Below, in pieces: positions 26,790-36,157 of a stretch of DNA of 55,866 nt (positions within the stretch are counted from its first letter, which is position 1; each line of letters starts with the position of its first letter). The position numbers and the translations under genes were made by a program. Below the pieces are notes generated by a model that searched no databases, was not told the origin of the DNA, and saw nothing but the letters and a program-made list of their open reading frames with translations. Source of the DNA: CAZDBA01 sp964503615 (lineage in GTDB: Bacteria; Planctomycetota; Planctomycetia; Pirellulales; Pirellulaceae); assembly GCA_964503615.1 (NCBI GenBank), contig CAZDBA010000006.1, positions 1 to 55,866 of the forward strand. The letters run 5' to 3'.

Positions 26790-28673
26790 TCAAACTTCTT
26801 GAGAAAATCGGCTATTGAGAATCGTTGTTCTTTGTGAGGCGTTTAGGTCATCGCCACCGTCCCCTTCGTGCAAAAGGTTGGAAGTGTCGTCCTCGACGTG
26901 TAACAGTCCAAGATTGTGGCCGATCTCATGGGCTGTAACACTCGCTGCAACTGCCCTGCCCCCATCGAAATCGACAAGGAAATCACCGATGCTGATCGCA
27001 GTGCCGTTGTCATCCACAAAGGCAAGGCCGTTGGCTACAAAGTCCCTTTGAGCGCGGAAGCCGGGAACGACTTCGACAAAATAGGCATCAATAACTAGCG
27101 GGTCATCATTTCCGACTCCCGCTGCGTCACCTCGTGCAATGATATCGTCCAACTCACTAGTGGGACGACGCGCGGAGGTGCCTTGATTGATGAACGTGTC
27201 GTTTATCGTACGAGTTTCCAGCCATTCAATATCAACGTCGACTTGCAAGTAGATCTCGTCGATTCGTCGTTTGATATCGAACTCCTGTTCGGCATTACCG
27301 AAGAACCCTGCTGTGTTTGACCCATTGCTGTTACTGGCAATAATCGGTTGGACAAAAACGGTTTGCAGAACAGGAGGTTCAGCGTCGCTGATCTGATCGG
27401 TAAAGCGAAATGAATCTGCTCCAGTAATTAGATCCAGTCCGTCGTTATCACTAATGGATCGCGTGTCGCGAAGGACCAGCGAGTCTCCATCTCTGGTGGT
27501 TTGGTAGTCCGCAGATACACTGGAAAAAGCGACCACGTCACGAGCCAGTTCGCTTAGGTTAATCTCGTCGTCACCCGTTCCACCACTTACAAAATCGGGC
27601 GAGGTAGAGTTGATCACATCGTTTCCAGCGTCTCCGAAAACTCGATCAAAACCATTGCCACCGTCCAGAGTGTCGTTACCTGCGTCTCCCGCAACTCGAT
27701 CGACTTGGTCTCCTCCAAACAGGTCATCGTCGCCTTCTCCGCCACGAAGCAAGTCATTGCCTTCATCACCGGAGATCCTATCCGCTCCGTCTCCACCACC
27801 GAGGAAATCGTTACCACTACCGCCTATCAAATTGTCGTTGCCATTACCGCCAAGCAATCGATCGGCACCCACCGAGCCGTTCAGGATATCATTTCCTTCT
27901 TCACCCAGGATTCGGTCGTTTCCGTCACTGCCGCGTAGAATGTCGTCGTCGCTACCGCCTCGAAGCAAGTCATTGCCATTTCCACCGGTGATGGTGTCGA
28001 CTTGGTTGCCTCCGAATAGAGAGTCACTCCCTGCATTGCCAAAGATGGTATCACTGCCATTGCCACCAAAGATAGAGTCCGCGCCCAAGCCGCCGCTGAT
28101 CGTATCGTCTCCGTCGCCTCCAAAGATCGAATCGTTTCCGGCGCCACCATCAATTGTATCGTTGCCATTTCCTGACACGATTTGATCTTCGCCGGGACCC
28201 CCTGTGATTGTGTCATCTCCTCCGTTGCCAGTGAGAACGTTTGTCCCGGCGCGGGCAACCAATGTGTCATTTCCGAGCCCACCCGTTAAGCTGTCGTTGC
28301 CGAATCCAGAAATCAACACGTCCTCTCCGTCTTGTCCCGAGGCAGTGGTGTCGATGGCGGCCGAGGTTGTAAAGGAATCGTTTCCGTCGCCACCAAAAAA
28401 ATTGATTTGAGTAATCTGGCTCAGATCAAAATCACTGACTTCGTTGTCTCCAACAACTCTTAGAGTTTCGGCATCGATTTCACGAACGGTTACAACGTTG
28501 GCTTCCGCATCACCAATGATGAGCAATTCGCTTCCAACCTGCTGAACCGAAACCGCCAAGAGCAAACGGCTTTCAAGATTGTTGTAACCGATTTGCGAAC
28601 GCGAATCTGATTTTGTGCGTCGCTTTTTCGAACGGCGGTTTTGTGATGAACTGTTGGTTGTGGAATCTGCCAT
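26790..28673 (-). CDS. RTX calcium-repeat protein with C-terminal metzincin protease domain
   Basis: 627 residues. The N-terminus is basic (RRSKKRRTK) and leads to NNLESRLLLA, a planctomycete motif seen on many giant surface proteins and proposed as a sorting signal. Residues about 93-375 are glycine/aspartate nonapeptide (GGxGxDxUx) RTX repeats that bind calcium and form a beta-roll, typical of type I secreted proteins. Residues about 430-627 form a metalloprotease domain with the extended zinc site HEIGHNLGLLH (582-592). Compared with serralysins the order is reversed: repeats first, protease last. The repeats force a Gly/Asp-rich composition and a long antisense ORF that is not a gene. Probably an extracellular or surface protease; substrate unknown. 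Confidence 0.85.
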   Translation of the reverse strand: MADSTTNSSSQNRRSKKRRTKSDSRSQIGYNNLESRLLLAVSVQQVGSELLIIGDAEANVVTVREIDAETLRVVGDNEVSDFDLSQITQINFFGGDGNDSFTTSAAIDTTASGQDGEDVLISGFGNDSLTGGLGNDTLVARAGTNVLTGNGGDDTITGGPGEDQIVSGNGNDTIDGGAGNDSIFGGDGDDTISGGLGADSIFGGNGSDTIFGNAGSDSLFGGNQVDTITGGNGNDLLRGGSDDDILRGSDGNDRILGEEGNDILNGSVGADRLLGGNGNDNLIGGSGNDFLGGGDGADRISGDEGNDLLRGGEGDDDLFGGDQVDRVAGDAGNDTLDGGNGFDRVFGDAGNDVINSTSPDFVSGGTGDDEINLSELARDVVAFSSVSADYQTTRDGDSLVLRDTRSISDNDGLDLITGADSFRFTDQISDAEPPVLQTVFVQPIIASNSNGSNTAGFFGNAEQEFDIKRRIDEIYLQVDVDIEWLETRTINDTFINQGTSARRPTSELDDIIARGDAAGVGNDDPLVIDAYFVEVVPGFRAQRDFVANGLAFVDDNGTAISIGDFLVDFDGGRAVAASVTAHEIGHNLGLLHVEDDTSNLLHEGDGGDDLNASQRTTILNSRFSQEV

Positions 28674-29125
28674 CGGAAGGATCTAAAATAAGAAGGAAAT
28701 CGAGAGGATAACCAGAGGCACTCGCATACATGTCAAAGTGAATGTAAAGCGGGTGGCTTGATGAGAGCAGATTATAGGAAACTAGCCAAAATCTGTTAAC
28801 ATCGATTTTGATCTTGGAAAATGCGGGAAAGTTTGAGCCCCCTGCTGGGCGTTCGCCGCAGAAATACGCGACCTCAAAAAATGAAAGAAGCGACACCTGC
28901 GCATTCATTGGAAAACAAGTCGAAACACAGGCTTGATGAAACAGGTCGGAACAAAAAAATTGTAACGGCCTTCGCGCCTTGCGCAAGAAAAACAACCAGA
29001 CAAAGGCTCGCTGACAGGGCTGCGTTTCTTGCACTAAGTCCAATGACTTGCTAAGCAATGTGCGTGTGCAATGTGCTTGTGCGAATCGAGAAAGTCGAGC
29101 CCATACCACACGAACCAGCTAAATC
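28674..29125. other. Intergenic region without recognised gene
   Basis: About 450 bp between two minus-strand genes. The ORFs here lack any recognisable motif or good start. It should contain the promoter of the RTX protease gene. No repeat of the dispersed families was seen. Confidence 0.4.
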
Positions 29126-29722
29126 TCACTTGCTCATTTCGGGCTGAGCTGCGTTTGCTTCGCCTACGGTAAGTCCCATGACCATCGCTTTGAATCCTTC
29201 CAGATTCTGTTCAACCGTGTTGGCTGGTCCATAGAATTTGACGAAGTAGTTTCCGTTAGGGCCGGCTTGGATGATCGCAGCAACCATTCGGTAATTTTCC
29301 CTCTCGACTTTTTTGGCATTGGGATTGAAGGGGCCGCCAACTGAATCGATATAGGTTCCCTGGATGTCAACCATGTGTGTGTTGAATCCTGCGACTTCCA
29401 TCTCTTCGGTAGTCGCTTCCGCACCACCAAACTGGTCTTGCCACCGCTCAATATTTGCTTCGATCGTTCCGCCAGCGCCCATGATGGTAAGGCGACCGTT
29501 TTTCGGATCCCCTTCTTCTTTCGGAATTGAGAATTCAGATTCGATGAAATTGATTCGGGGTTGAACTTTGGTCCATGTGCCCGGCGCCTCAAACCGAAGC
29601 GCTCCCTCAGCAACCGCAAAGCCGATCGGATCGGCCGCTTGGGTTTCTTCGTCTTGAGCGGACAGTTGGGGTGTTGCAACGAAAAGGCCCAGAAATAGAG
29701 CCAAAGCAAAGAGCGTTTTCAT
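29126..29722 (-). CDS. Small secreted protein of unknown function
   Basis: 198 residues. A classical signal peptide (LFALALFLGLFVATPQLSAQ) is cut near residue 22. The mature part has FEAPGTWTKVQPRINFIESEFSIP and an even alpha/beta composition reminiscent of PsbP-like or other small periplasmic folds, but no confident family match. AAAGGA lies about 9 nt before the ATG. It is the last gene of a minus-strand run, 48 nt after the GYF_2-like gene, so co-transcription is possible. Confidence 0.7.
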   Translation of the reverse strand: MKTLFALALFLGLFVATPQLSAQDEETQAADPIGFAVAEGALRFEAPGTWTKVQPRINFIESEFSIPKEEGDPKNGRLTIMGAGGTIEANIERWQDQFGGAEATTEEMEVAGFNTHMVDIQGTYIDSVGGPFNPNAKKVERENYRMVAAIIQAGPNGNYFVKFYGPANTVEQNLEGFKAMVMGLTVGEANAAQPEMSK

Positions 29723-29770
29723 ATTTGGTATTCCTTTAAAGGAAGGTTAATCTGTTGTTCAAATTGGCCG

Positions 29771-30265
29771 TCAAACCAACTTTGCTAATAGATAGCAAAG
29801 CCCGATTGTAATCAACAACGCAATCAACAAAGCGGCGATGCCCAGCGCCAAGTTTTGCTTTTTCTTCGATTCGCGTTGAGTTTTGGCCGTTAATGGGCGG
29901 TCGATTTTGTAGTTGGGATCGGTGAAGACGCTATCAGACGCCAGCGGGATTCGAGAATCAACCTTACCTAATTCAGGAAACACATCGGCTGCCTTCTGCC
30001 AGTCTTCCCAATCTTCGCGGCAGACTTCGTAGTTGGCAGGGATTAATCCACTGTCCAATTTTCGTCGCAGTTCACCCCCTTTGAGCGGCCCTGAACCGTT
30101 ACCTTTAGTATCTCGAACATGCCAGACACGATGGGTAGCAGCCAGAATCGGATCGATGTAGTCGTCTGGAAATTGAAAATGGAGCGATTGTTGATCGTCG
30201 TCGGCAAGCGTTCTACGGACTTTGGATCGGCTCGGTTCAAGCTTGCTTTTGTTTTCTTTCGCCAC
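29771..30265 (-). CDS. GYF_2-like domain protein with C-terminal membrane anchor
   Basis: 164 residues. Residues about 45-105 match the bacterial GYF_2 pattern (WHVRD ... GPLKGGELRRKLDSGLIP ... WQKAADVFPEL), a small domain thought to bind peptides and often fused to membrane segments. A single hydrophobic helix near residues 138-162 (ALLIALLITIGLCYLL) anchors the protein with the domain on the cytoplasmic side. It is downstream of fabI by 87 nt on the same strand. Function unknown. Confidence 0.7.
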   Translation of the reverse strand: MAKENKSKLEPSRSKVRRTLADDDQQSLHFQFPDDYIDPILAATHRVWHVRDTKGNGSGPLKGGELRRKLDSGLIPANYEVCREDWEDWQKAADVFPELGKVDSRIPLASDSVFTDPNYKIDRPLTAKTQRESKKKQNLALGIAALLIALLITIGLCYLLAKLV

Positions 30266-30352
30266 AAGTTTTCGCCATCAAAAGCTGTTGATCCAAAAAG
30301 CCAAATGTCGCAAGAATCCGATTTGAAAAACACTTGGCCGTTTCCCGACGTG

Positions 30353-31159
30353 TTAGAGGTCGGAATCCATTACTTTACTGACAATCGCATTGTCAAAATA
30401 GTTGATCGACATCCCTGCGTCGATAACTAACTGCTGAGCGTTCATGCCGGACGATCGCGGGCTAAGCAAAAAGCAGGCTGCGTCGGCCGCCTCTTGCGTT
30501 TTGACCGCTGCACCACGCGGGATCACTTGCTCGGCAAAAAGGTAGGCATCTACGTAACCCGGGATACCCGCCGAAGCACTTGTCTTGAGTAAGCCGGGCG
30601 CGACCGCGTTGAATCGGATGTTGGAAAAGTTACTGAAGCTTTTTGCCAGGAAAGCCAATGATGAATCCAACGCGGCTTTGACCGGTGCCATGAAACCGTA
30701 ATTTTCACTGGCCATGGTCGTCGTCGAAATCGAAATCGTGATCACCGAAGCGTCACGGCTTAAGTGTTCCTTAAAGTGGTTTGCGATTGAGATGAACGAA
30801 TAGCAACTGATATCAATCGTACGAAGGAACTGTTTTTTGCCTGTCTCATGAAACGGCTTCATGCCACCCTCGTAATCTGCAAACGCGATCGAGTGGACTA
30901 GCCCGTCGATGGGGCCATGGTTGGCTCCTATCTCACTTGCGACCGCCGCGATTTGTTCTTCGAACTCGACGTCGCAAACATAAACGGGACGCTCAGCCAG
31001 CATTTTTGCCGTTGATTCAACACGCGTTTGGCTGCGAACGACGTAGACGACCTTGGCCCCAACCTCTTCCAGCGTCTTGCCGATATGCCAGGCAACACTC
31101 TTTTTGTTGGCGACGCCGAACACGGCGATCGTTTTGCCTTCGAGCTTTAAAAAGTCCAC
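30353..31159 (-). CDS. fabI: Enoyl-ACP reductase FabI
   Basis: NADH-dependent reductase for the last step of each fatty-acid elongation cycle, cytosolic. 268 residues (family about 260). Short-chain dehydrogenase fold with the FabI-type nucleotide motif GVANKKSVAWHIG (14-27) and catalytic Tyr154 and Lys161 (Y-x6-K, as in FabI). Third gene of the flavoprotein-FabZ-FabI run, 12 nt after the dehydratase gene, which indicates an operon. It may be the housekeeping enoyl reductase or serve a special pathway with its neighbours. Confidence 0.95.
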   Translation of the reverse strand: MDFLKLEGKTIAVFGVANKKSVAWHIGKTLEEVGAKVVYVVRSQTRVESTAKMLAERPVYVCDVEFEEQIAAVASEIGANHGPIDGLVHSIAFADYEGGMKPFHETGKKQFLRTIDISCYSFISIANHFKEHLSRDASVITISISTTTMASENYGFMAPVKAALDSSLAFLAKSFSNFSNIRFNAVAPGLLKTSASAGIPGYVDAYLFAEQVIPRGAAVKTQEAADAACFLLSPRSSGMNAQQLVIDAGMSINYFDNAIVSKVMDSDL

Positions 31160-31171
31160 CAGCGATTTTCC

Positions 31172-31603
31172 TTATTCTGATTTTGCAAGCGTGCAAGCGA
31201 ACGAAAGCCGCGCGGCGACTTTGCCTTCGCAGCGAACCTGAGCCGTCAAATAGTATGCGGTCGAAACAACGTCGTCCAATTTTACAGTGATTTCTACCGT
31301 CTCGCCCGGTTTAACAATTCGTTTGAATCGAATGTCGTCCATCCGAGTCAGGACGGGTGTGCCTTGTGCATCGGACATGAGCGTCGAAATCAAAATCGCC
31401 CCGCTTTGGGCGGCGCACTCGCACAGAATGACGCCTGGTACGATCGGGTTGCCTGGGTAATGACCATCAAAAAAATGCTCGTCGTTCCGAAACGATTTTT
31501 TGCAGACGATCTGTTTCTCATCCACGCTGATAACCTCATCGACCAAAAGCATGGAACTTCGGTGTGGGATTGAGGATTCGATATCGGGGAGATTTTCAGG
31601 CAT
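31172..31603 (-). CDS. FabZ-like 3-hydroxyacyl-ACP dehydratase
   Basis: 143 residues from the ATG at 31603. The longer frame upstream adds residues without family similarity. Hot-dog fold with the FabZ active-site helix region FDGHYPGNPIVPGVILCECAAQ: His48 and Glu62 are the catalytic pair. It removes water from 3-hydroxyacyl-ACP. The motif is diverged from housekeeping FabZ (HYPGNP in place of HFPGHP; ECAAQ in place of EAMAQ), so it may act on special chains. It lies 12 nt before fabI and 106 nt after the flavoprotein gene. Confidence 0.85.
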   Translation of the reverse strand: MPENLPDIESSIPHRSSMLLVDEVISVDEKQIVCKKSFRNDEHFFDGHYPGNPIVPGVILCECAAQSGAILISTLMSDAQGTPVLTRMDDIRFKRIVKPGETVEITVKLDDVVSTAYYLTAQVRCEGKVAARLSFACTLAKSE

Positions 31604-31709
31604 CGTGTGGCTGGCTCGCTGTTTAAGTGCAATAGGGCAAAAAGAATTTGACAGAAGTCTAACTGCAAAACAAAACTGCGGTAGGACAACTGACATAGGG
31701 CGAACTGTT

Positions 31710-33146
31710 TTAACTAGCGACCGGTGCAGGCGTGGATGTTAAATGGTTGATCACATCGTTGGCGACGATCACACCGTAGTTGATTGTGCCCAACCAACCG
31801 GACATGATGATGCCGCAACTGCCAGCGTGGTAAAGTCCACTAATTTGATCGGGTAGCCCTCGGCTGATTCCGAGCCCCTCGAACTTGGTGCCAAAACTCG
31901 CGCCGTTAATATGTTTGGTGTAGTGTTCAAAGGTGATCGGAGTCGCTGCTTCGGCATGCACAATTCGCTCGCGGCAGTTCGGCACGTATTTTTCCAAAGC
32001 TTCCAGAGTTGTCTCTACCAAGTCTTGCTTGCTGGCTTCGTACGCTTCTTTGTCGAGGTTCGCCCAGTCCTCAAAGTTCGCATTGGTGCTGGAGACGATT
32101 AGTGTTCGCCCTTTCCCGTCAGGTCGCGTGTCTGGATAGTAGAACGAAAAAGTACGGCTGGTAATTTTGCGACTTAATAACAGATCGGTTTGGAAACGGT
32201 CTGCCGTGCTGCTAAACAGAAGGTCGCCCGTTTCGCGCGGGACTGTGTCGCCCTCTGCCATCGCCATGTAGACTTGGGTGCTGCTGTTGTTCAGACGAAC
32301 GGCCCGCGAGTCTTCGATAAATGTTTTGTCGAATTTGTCTTCGCCAACCAGATCAAAAATGGTGCTGCGGAGATTCGAGTTTGAGACGACGGCTTTGGTC
32401 TTGATCGTTTTGCCGTTGACGACAACCGACTGGACGCCGTTGGTGTCGATGTTGATCTTTTCAACGTCGCAGTTGATTCGAACGTCGACGCCGTTTTCTT
32501 TCATCACCTTGTCCATCGACTTGATCAGTTTGTCGGTGCCGCCCTGAAAGACATACACGCCTTTGGACATAAAGTTCGAAAATACGATTCCGTATGTAAT
32601 CGCTGGGTCTTCCAGTGTCGAACCGTTGGCGTACGTGATCGGCTCCATTAACAACCGGGTGACATCTTCGCGGCCCGGAAAGAACTTCTCAAACAGCTCG
32701 CCGGTCGTCATCGCCTGGTCGTCGTAGAAGTTCATCCCTCTGGCGGTGTCGAAAAAATCGCTAACGGCTTGGGGTTCAATGCCAAAGTCGCTGGTCAGCA
32801 GCTTGGTGAAATCGTCTCGGTTAAAGGTGGTTGATAGCGAGAACATGGGGTTGTCAAATCGAACCCCTTCTAGCTGAACGATCGAATCGGCGATCTCTTT
32901 GGACCAATAGCGGCGACAGCTTTTCACCATCCCGTAGGGGAATCCGTGTAGCGAGATATCAAAGATATGGCCGCCGGGGCGTTTGAACCAAGTTGCAAGC
33001 CCTCCCAGTTTATAGTGCTGTTCGCAAAGCAACACGGACAACCCCTCACGGGCAAGGATGTTGGCAGCGGTCAGGCCACCTAGCCCGCTGCCTATTACGA
33101 CGACGTCGTATTGGTCTTGAGAACCTTTGAGGAAATCTTTGGGCAT
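31710..33146 (-). CDS. Phytoene-desaturase/RetSat-like FAD oxidoreductase
   Basis: 478 residues. The N-terminal FAD dinucleotide fold is clear (VVIGSGLGGLTAA at about 16-28, then CEQHYKLGG). The C-terminus carries the second FAD-contact segment (GLYHAGSCGIIMSGWLGTINYG). The family includes CrtI-type carotene desaturases, carotene isomerases and retinol saturases. The exact substrate cannot be read from sequence. It begins a minus-strand run with FabZ-like and FabI, so a lipid or polyene substrate is a fair inference. A homologue is encoded at 48019. No signal peptide; probably cytoplasmic or membrane-associated. Confidence 0.85.
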   Translation of the reverse strand: MPKDFLKGSQDQYDVVVIGSGLGGLTAANILAREGLSVLLCEQHYKLGGLATWFKRPGGHIFDISLHGFPYGMVKSCRRYWSKEIADSIVQLEGVRFDNPMFSLSTTFNRDDFTKLLTSDFGIEPQAVSDFFDTARGMNFYDDQAMTTGELFEKFFPGREDVTRLLMEPITYANGSTLEDPAITYGIVFSNFMSKGVYVFQGGTDKLIKSMDKVMKENGVDVRINCDVEKINIDTNGVQSVVVNGKTIKTKAVVSNSNLRSTIFDLVGEDKFDKTFIEDSRAVRLNNSSTQVYMAMAEGDTVPRETGDLLFSSTADRFQTDLLLSRKITSRTFSFYYPDTRPDGKGRTLIVSSTNANFEDWANLDKEAYEASKQDLVETTLEALEKYVPNCRERIVHAEAATPITFEHYTKHINGASFGTKFEGLGISRGLPDQISGLYHAGSCGIIMSGWLGTINYGVIVANDVINHLTSTPAPVAS

Positions 33147-33366
33147 TAACGATCAATTCGTTTGCTGTTCAGGACGGGAATTCGAAGCCCCCAAAGATAA
33201 GTGATCGCCCCAAAATTCTCAACCGAGACGAGTTACTGGCTTTGATGAAGTCGAAAGTAGGGCAAAAGTAGGCCAAACTACTGGGCAGTTAGATTTTCGA
33301 GATCGCGGAGTAAAGTCGGTGCTTGCCAAATCGCCTTTTAGCTTTGGGCACTGTCGCGCGCCCAAT

Positions 33367-34083
33367 TTACTTATCAAACTCTCGCCATTTTCCGGCGATC
33401 AAACGCTGGTGGGGTAAGAAGCGCTTTTTGTATTCCATGTGTGGCGAATCTTCCACATAGTAGCCAAGATAAAGATACTGAAATTCGTTCTTCTGGCAAA
33501 ACTCGATCTGCTTCAAAATCGAATAGGTCCCCACGCTTTCCCGAACCAAATCGGGATCGTAATAAGTGTAAACGGCGGAGACGCTATGCTCGCCTTGATC
33601 GCAGATTGCAACGCACAACAATTCGTCGTCTCGAGTATACGCAATCTCAAAACTCTTAAAGCAGCTTTTGACAAAGCCCCAAGCGTACTCGCCACTGTCA
33701 ATCTCTGCGCCATTTTGGGCCAATCCACGCTTTAATCTGTGTTTGTTAAATAAGTCGACCCGAAGCCGATCGTTCTTCATGGGGCCAATCGTCTGCTGGA
33801 ACAGGCGGTCGCCACGTGACAACACTCTTCGCTGATTTCGACTGAACTCAAACCGTTCCGCATCCAGTCGAATCGCTTGGCAGGCCACGCAATTAGGGCA
33901 ATTCGTCTGGTAGATGAATTCACCCGTACGACGATTACCCTCGGCAAAGCGGATGTCCGTTTGAGCCAACGTGATTGGGGAGATCGGCAATCGCAACGGC
34001 ATCCTCGCAATTTCATTCGGCAAGTACGGACACTGTTCCGTCTCATCGATGATGACGATATCCTGTTTGCTCGGAACGGTCAT
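33367..34083 (-). CDS. bpt: Aspartate/glutamate leucyltransferase (N-end rule)
   Basis: Transfers Leu (or Arg) from aminoacyl-tRNA to proteins with N-terminal Asp/Glu, marking them for ClpS-ClpAP. 238 residues from the ATG at 34083; a GTG 9 nt upstream is an alternative. Family motifs are present: CPYLPNEIARMPLRLP, the FIYQTNCPNCVACQAIRL cysteine segment, and the C-terminal ESVGTYSILKQIEFCQ and YLYLGYYVEDSPHMEYKKRF block. It stands alone after dnaB. Activity on arginine versus leucine cannot be separated from sequence here. Confidence 0.92.
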   Translation of the reverse strand: MTVPSKQDIVIIDETEQCPYLPNEIARMPLRLPISPITLAQTDIRFAEGNRRTGEFIYQTNCPNCVACQAIRLDAERFEFSRNQRRVLSRGDRLFQQTIGPMKNDRLRVDLFNKHRLKRGLAQNGAEIDSGEYAWGFVKSCFKSFEIAYTRDDELLCVAICDQGEHSVSAVYTYYDPDLVRESVGTYSILKQIEFCQKNEFQYLYLGYYVEDSPHMEYKKRFLPHQRLIAGKWREFDK

Positions 34084-34416
34084 GGAATGCACAGTGGCTA
34101 AAAAATTGAACGGTCAATTTATCTTTGGTGATTGGCCGGGGATGTCAAGCAAAAATGGGCTTATCAATCTGACCAAATTGTATCAATTTGTAGTTGGAAC
34201 TTCACTGTTTTGGCAGTTTTGGCAAGTCAGGCATTTGCGAGCAGGAAAAGGTAAAGCTCGTTTAAAGACCCGTAGAGCGAACAGGAAAAAGTAGGAGAAA
34301 TCCAAAATTCGGCTTTTTTGAAACACTCAACTCACTTCCTCTGGAAATTGGAAGTCGCCAGAGCCAAGCAAGCGGCTGCCGACCGGAATAGAAATCAATC
34401 ATCACCCAGTTCGGCT

Positions 34417-35844
34417 CTAATCGAACTCGTCGAATCGTTCGGGTGCGCGGTCTTCGAATCGTGTGAAGTCTCGTAGCCATGTCAGGTCGACGTTGCCAAC
34501 AGGTCCATTACGCTGTTTGGCGATAATGATTTGTGCTTGGCCTGAAAGGTCTTCGCCGCCATCGTCTTCGCCACCTTTTGATTTGTAATAGTCTTTTCGG
34601 TGGACAAACATCACGACATCCGCATCCTGCTCGATCGCACCCGATTCGCGCAGGTGACTTAGTTTCGGGAGGTTGTCACCGGTGCTTTCTGCCTGTCGAT
34701 TTAGCTGGGCGAGACACAAAATCGGCACTTCTAATTCACGCGCAAGTCCTTTTAAACGACGAGCAATTTTGGCGACCTGTTCCTGACGAGGGTCTCGTGA
34801 ATTATCTGGCTCAATCAATTGCAAGTAGTCGATTACGATTAAAGCCAGATCGTCCTCCTGTCTCATGATACGTCTGGCACCAGCAGCGATCTCGGAAACG
34901 TTCCTTGTTGGCGAATCGTCGATGTACAACGGGCACTGGCTCAACTCACCCGCACTTTTGATCAATTTTTTTCTGGCCTCTTGAGGCAGTGTTCCACTTC
35001 TTAGCCGGTGGCCATTGACACGTGCGTAAGAACACATCAGACGTTCGGTCAATTCGACTGCTGCCATTTCCAAACTAATAAACAGGACGGGCCGTTTCGA
35101 TTGAGTGACCACGTTCTCCGCAATGTTAAGCGCGAACGCGGTCTTTCCCATACTGGGACGTGCAGCCAAAATCACCAACTCCGATCCGTGCAGTCCGTTT
35201 GTCATCGCATCCAGATCGGTAAAACCACAGTCAACTGAACCGGTTAGATTGATTCCTTGGGCCCGCGCTTCCAGTCGGTCGATTGCGATCTGCAAGCTTT
35301 CTTCGATCTGGGACAACGACGTGCCCTGTCTGCCTTCGCGAATCGCAAAGATCTTTTGCTCGGCCTGGTTCAATAACGACTCAGGTTCTTCAAGTGGCTC
35401 AAAGGCTGTCCCCAAAATGTCGATGCAGGTTCCAATTAGCGTCCGCAGTACGGCTTTTTCCTGAACGATTTTCGCGTAGTAGGTTGCATGGGCAGGCGTA
35501 TGAACCGAAGTGAATATCTTGGCGATCTCGGCAGCTCCGCCGACAAACTCAAGATCGCCATGAGCGGCCAAACGTTCGCGCAGGAGCGTCATGTCGATCT
35601 TTTTCGCCGTTCCATGCATCGTTGTCAGATGCTCAAACAGCTTGGCGTTGGCTTCGTCGTAAAAGTCCTCGGTGCGAACGATCGACACGATTTCGTCACA
35701 CATGTCGGGTAGCAACATGATGCTACCTAGGACCCCACGCTCTGCCTCAAGGTTGAACGGCTGTTCACGATCGAGAATGCTGTTTGGCTTTTTCTTCTTC
35801 TTTTTTTTACTGACCGGTTTGTCAGTTCGATTCGTCGTGACCAA
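34417..35844 (-). CDS. dnaB: Replicative DNA helicase DnaB
   Basis: Hexameric helicase that unwinds DNA at the fork. 475 residues (family about 450-470). The N-terminal domain starts at LEAERGVLGSIML, preceded by a very basic tail containing seven Lys in a row. The RecA-like C-terminal domain has Walker A ARPSMGKTAFALN and Walker B LALIVIDYLQLI, and ends with the typical SGAIEQDADVVMF and IIAKQRNGPVG motifs. Downstream of rplI on the same strand but separated by a terminator, so probably its own unit. Confidence 0.97.
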   Translation of the reverse strand: MVTTNRTDKPVSKKKKKKKPNSILDREQPFNLEAERGVLGSIMLLPDMCDEIVSIVRTEDFYDEANAKLFEHLTTMHGTAKKIDMTLLRERLAAHGDLEFVGGAAEIAKIFTSVHTPAHATYYAKIVQEKAVLRTLIGTCIDILGTAFEPLEEPESLLNQAEQKIFAIREGRQGTSLSQIEESLQIAIDRLEARAQGINLTGSVDCGFTDLDAMTNGLHGSELVILAARPSMGKTAFALNIAENVVTQSKRPVLFISLEMAAVELTERLMCSYARVNGHRLRSGTLPQEARKKLIKSAGELSQCPLYIDDSPTRNVSEIAAGARRIMRQEDDLALIVIDYLQLIEPDNSRDPRQEQVAKIARRLKGLARELEVPILCLAQLNRQAESTGDNLPKLSHLRESGAIEQDADVVMFVHRKDYYKSKGGEDDGGEDLSGQAQIIIAKQRNGPVGNVDLTWLRDFTRFEDRAPERFDEFD

Positions 35845-36091
35845 AGTTGCTCCTCCTGAATTCTCAATCCTGTGCTCGCCGATTTTTTGGCAGGTCGATT
35901 GTCGGCGCCCACTGGCATTCTGACGAACAAAGCAACCCTTGGCAACTAACGACAGTTGGTTCCCGCGAGTTCGATAGCAACTGTCGTAAAAATCAAACTG
36001 GATCGAATTGTGTTTTGCGATTTTTCATTTTCAGCGGTTATGTAAAACCTGCAAAACCTGTTTAGGACTGAAGGATCGTCGTTGGCGCACG

Positions 36092-36123
36092 AAAAACCAC
36101 CGTGGCAAAGTAGCCACGGCGGT
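36092..36123 (-). terminator. Rho-independent terminator of the rplY-rplI run
   Basis: A 9-10 bp stem (CCACCGTGGC / GCCACGGCGG) with a 6-nt loop lies about 35 nt after the rplI stop. On the minus strand it is followed by TTTTTC. It separates rplI from dnaB. The rest of 35845-36157 shows no gene. Confidence 0.8.
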
Positions 36124-36157
36124 CTTATGAATTCGTTGCTTCGGTAGTCGGAAAAAA

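Noticed and set aside
27610..28185. 191-codon plus-strand Pro/Ser-rich ORF
   Set aside because: It is the complement of the Gly/Asp RTX repeats, a predictable artefact of repetitive codons.
28573..29109. 178-codon minus-strand ORF between the RTX and small secreted protein genes
   Set aside because: Overlaps the start of the RTX protein gene in another frame and lacks domain features.
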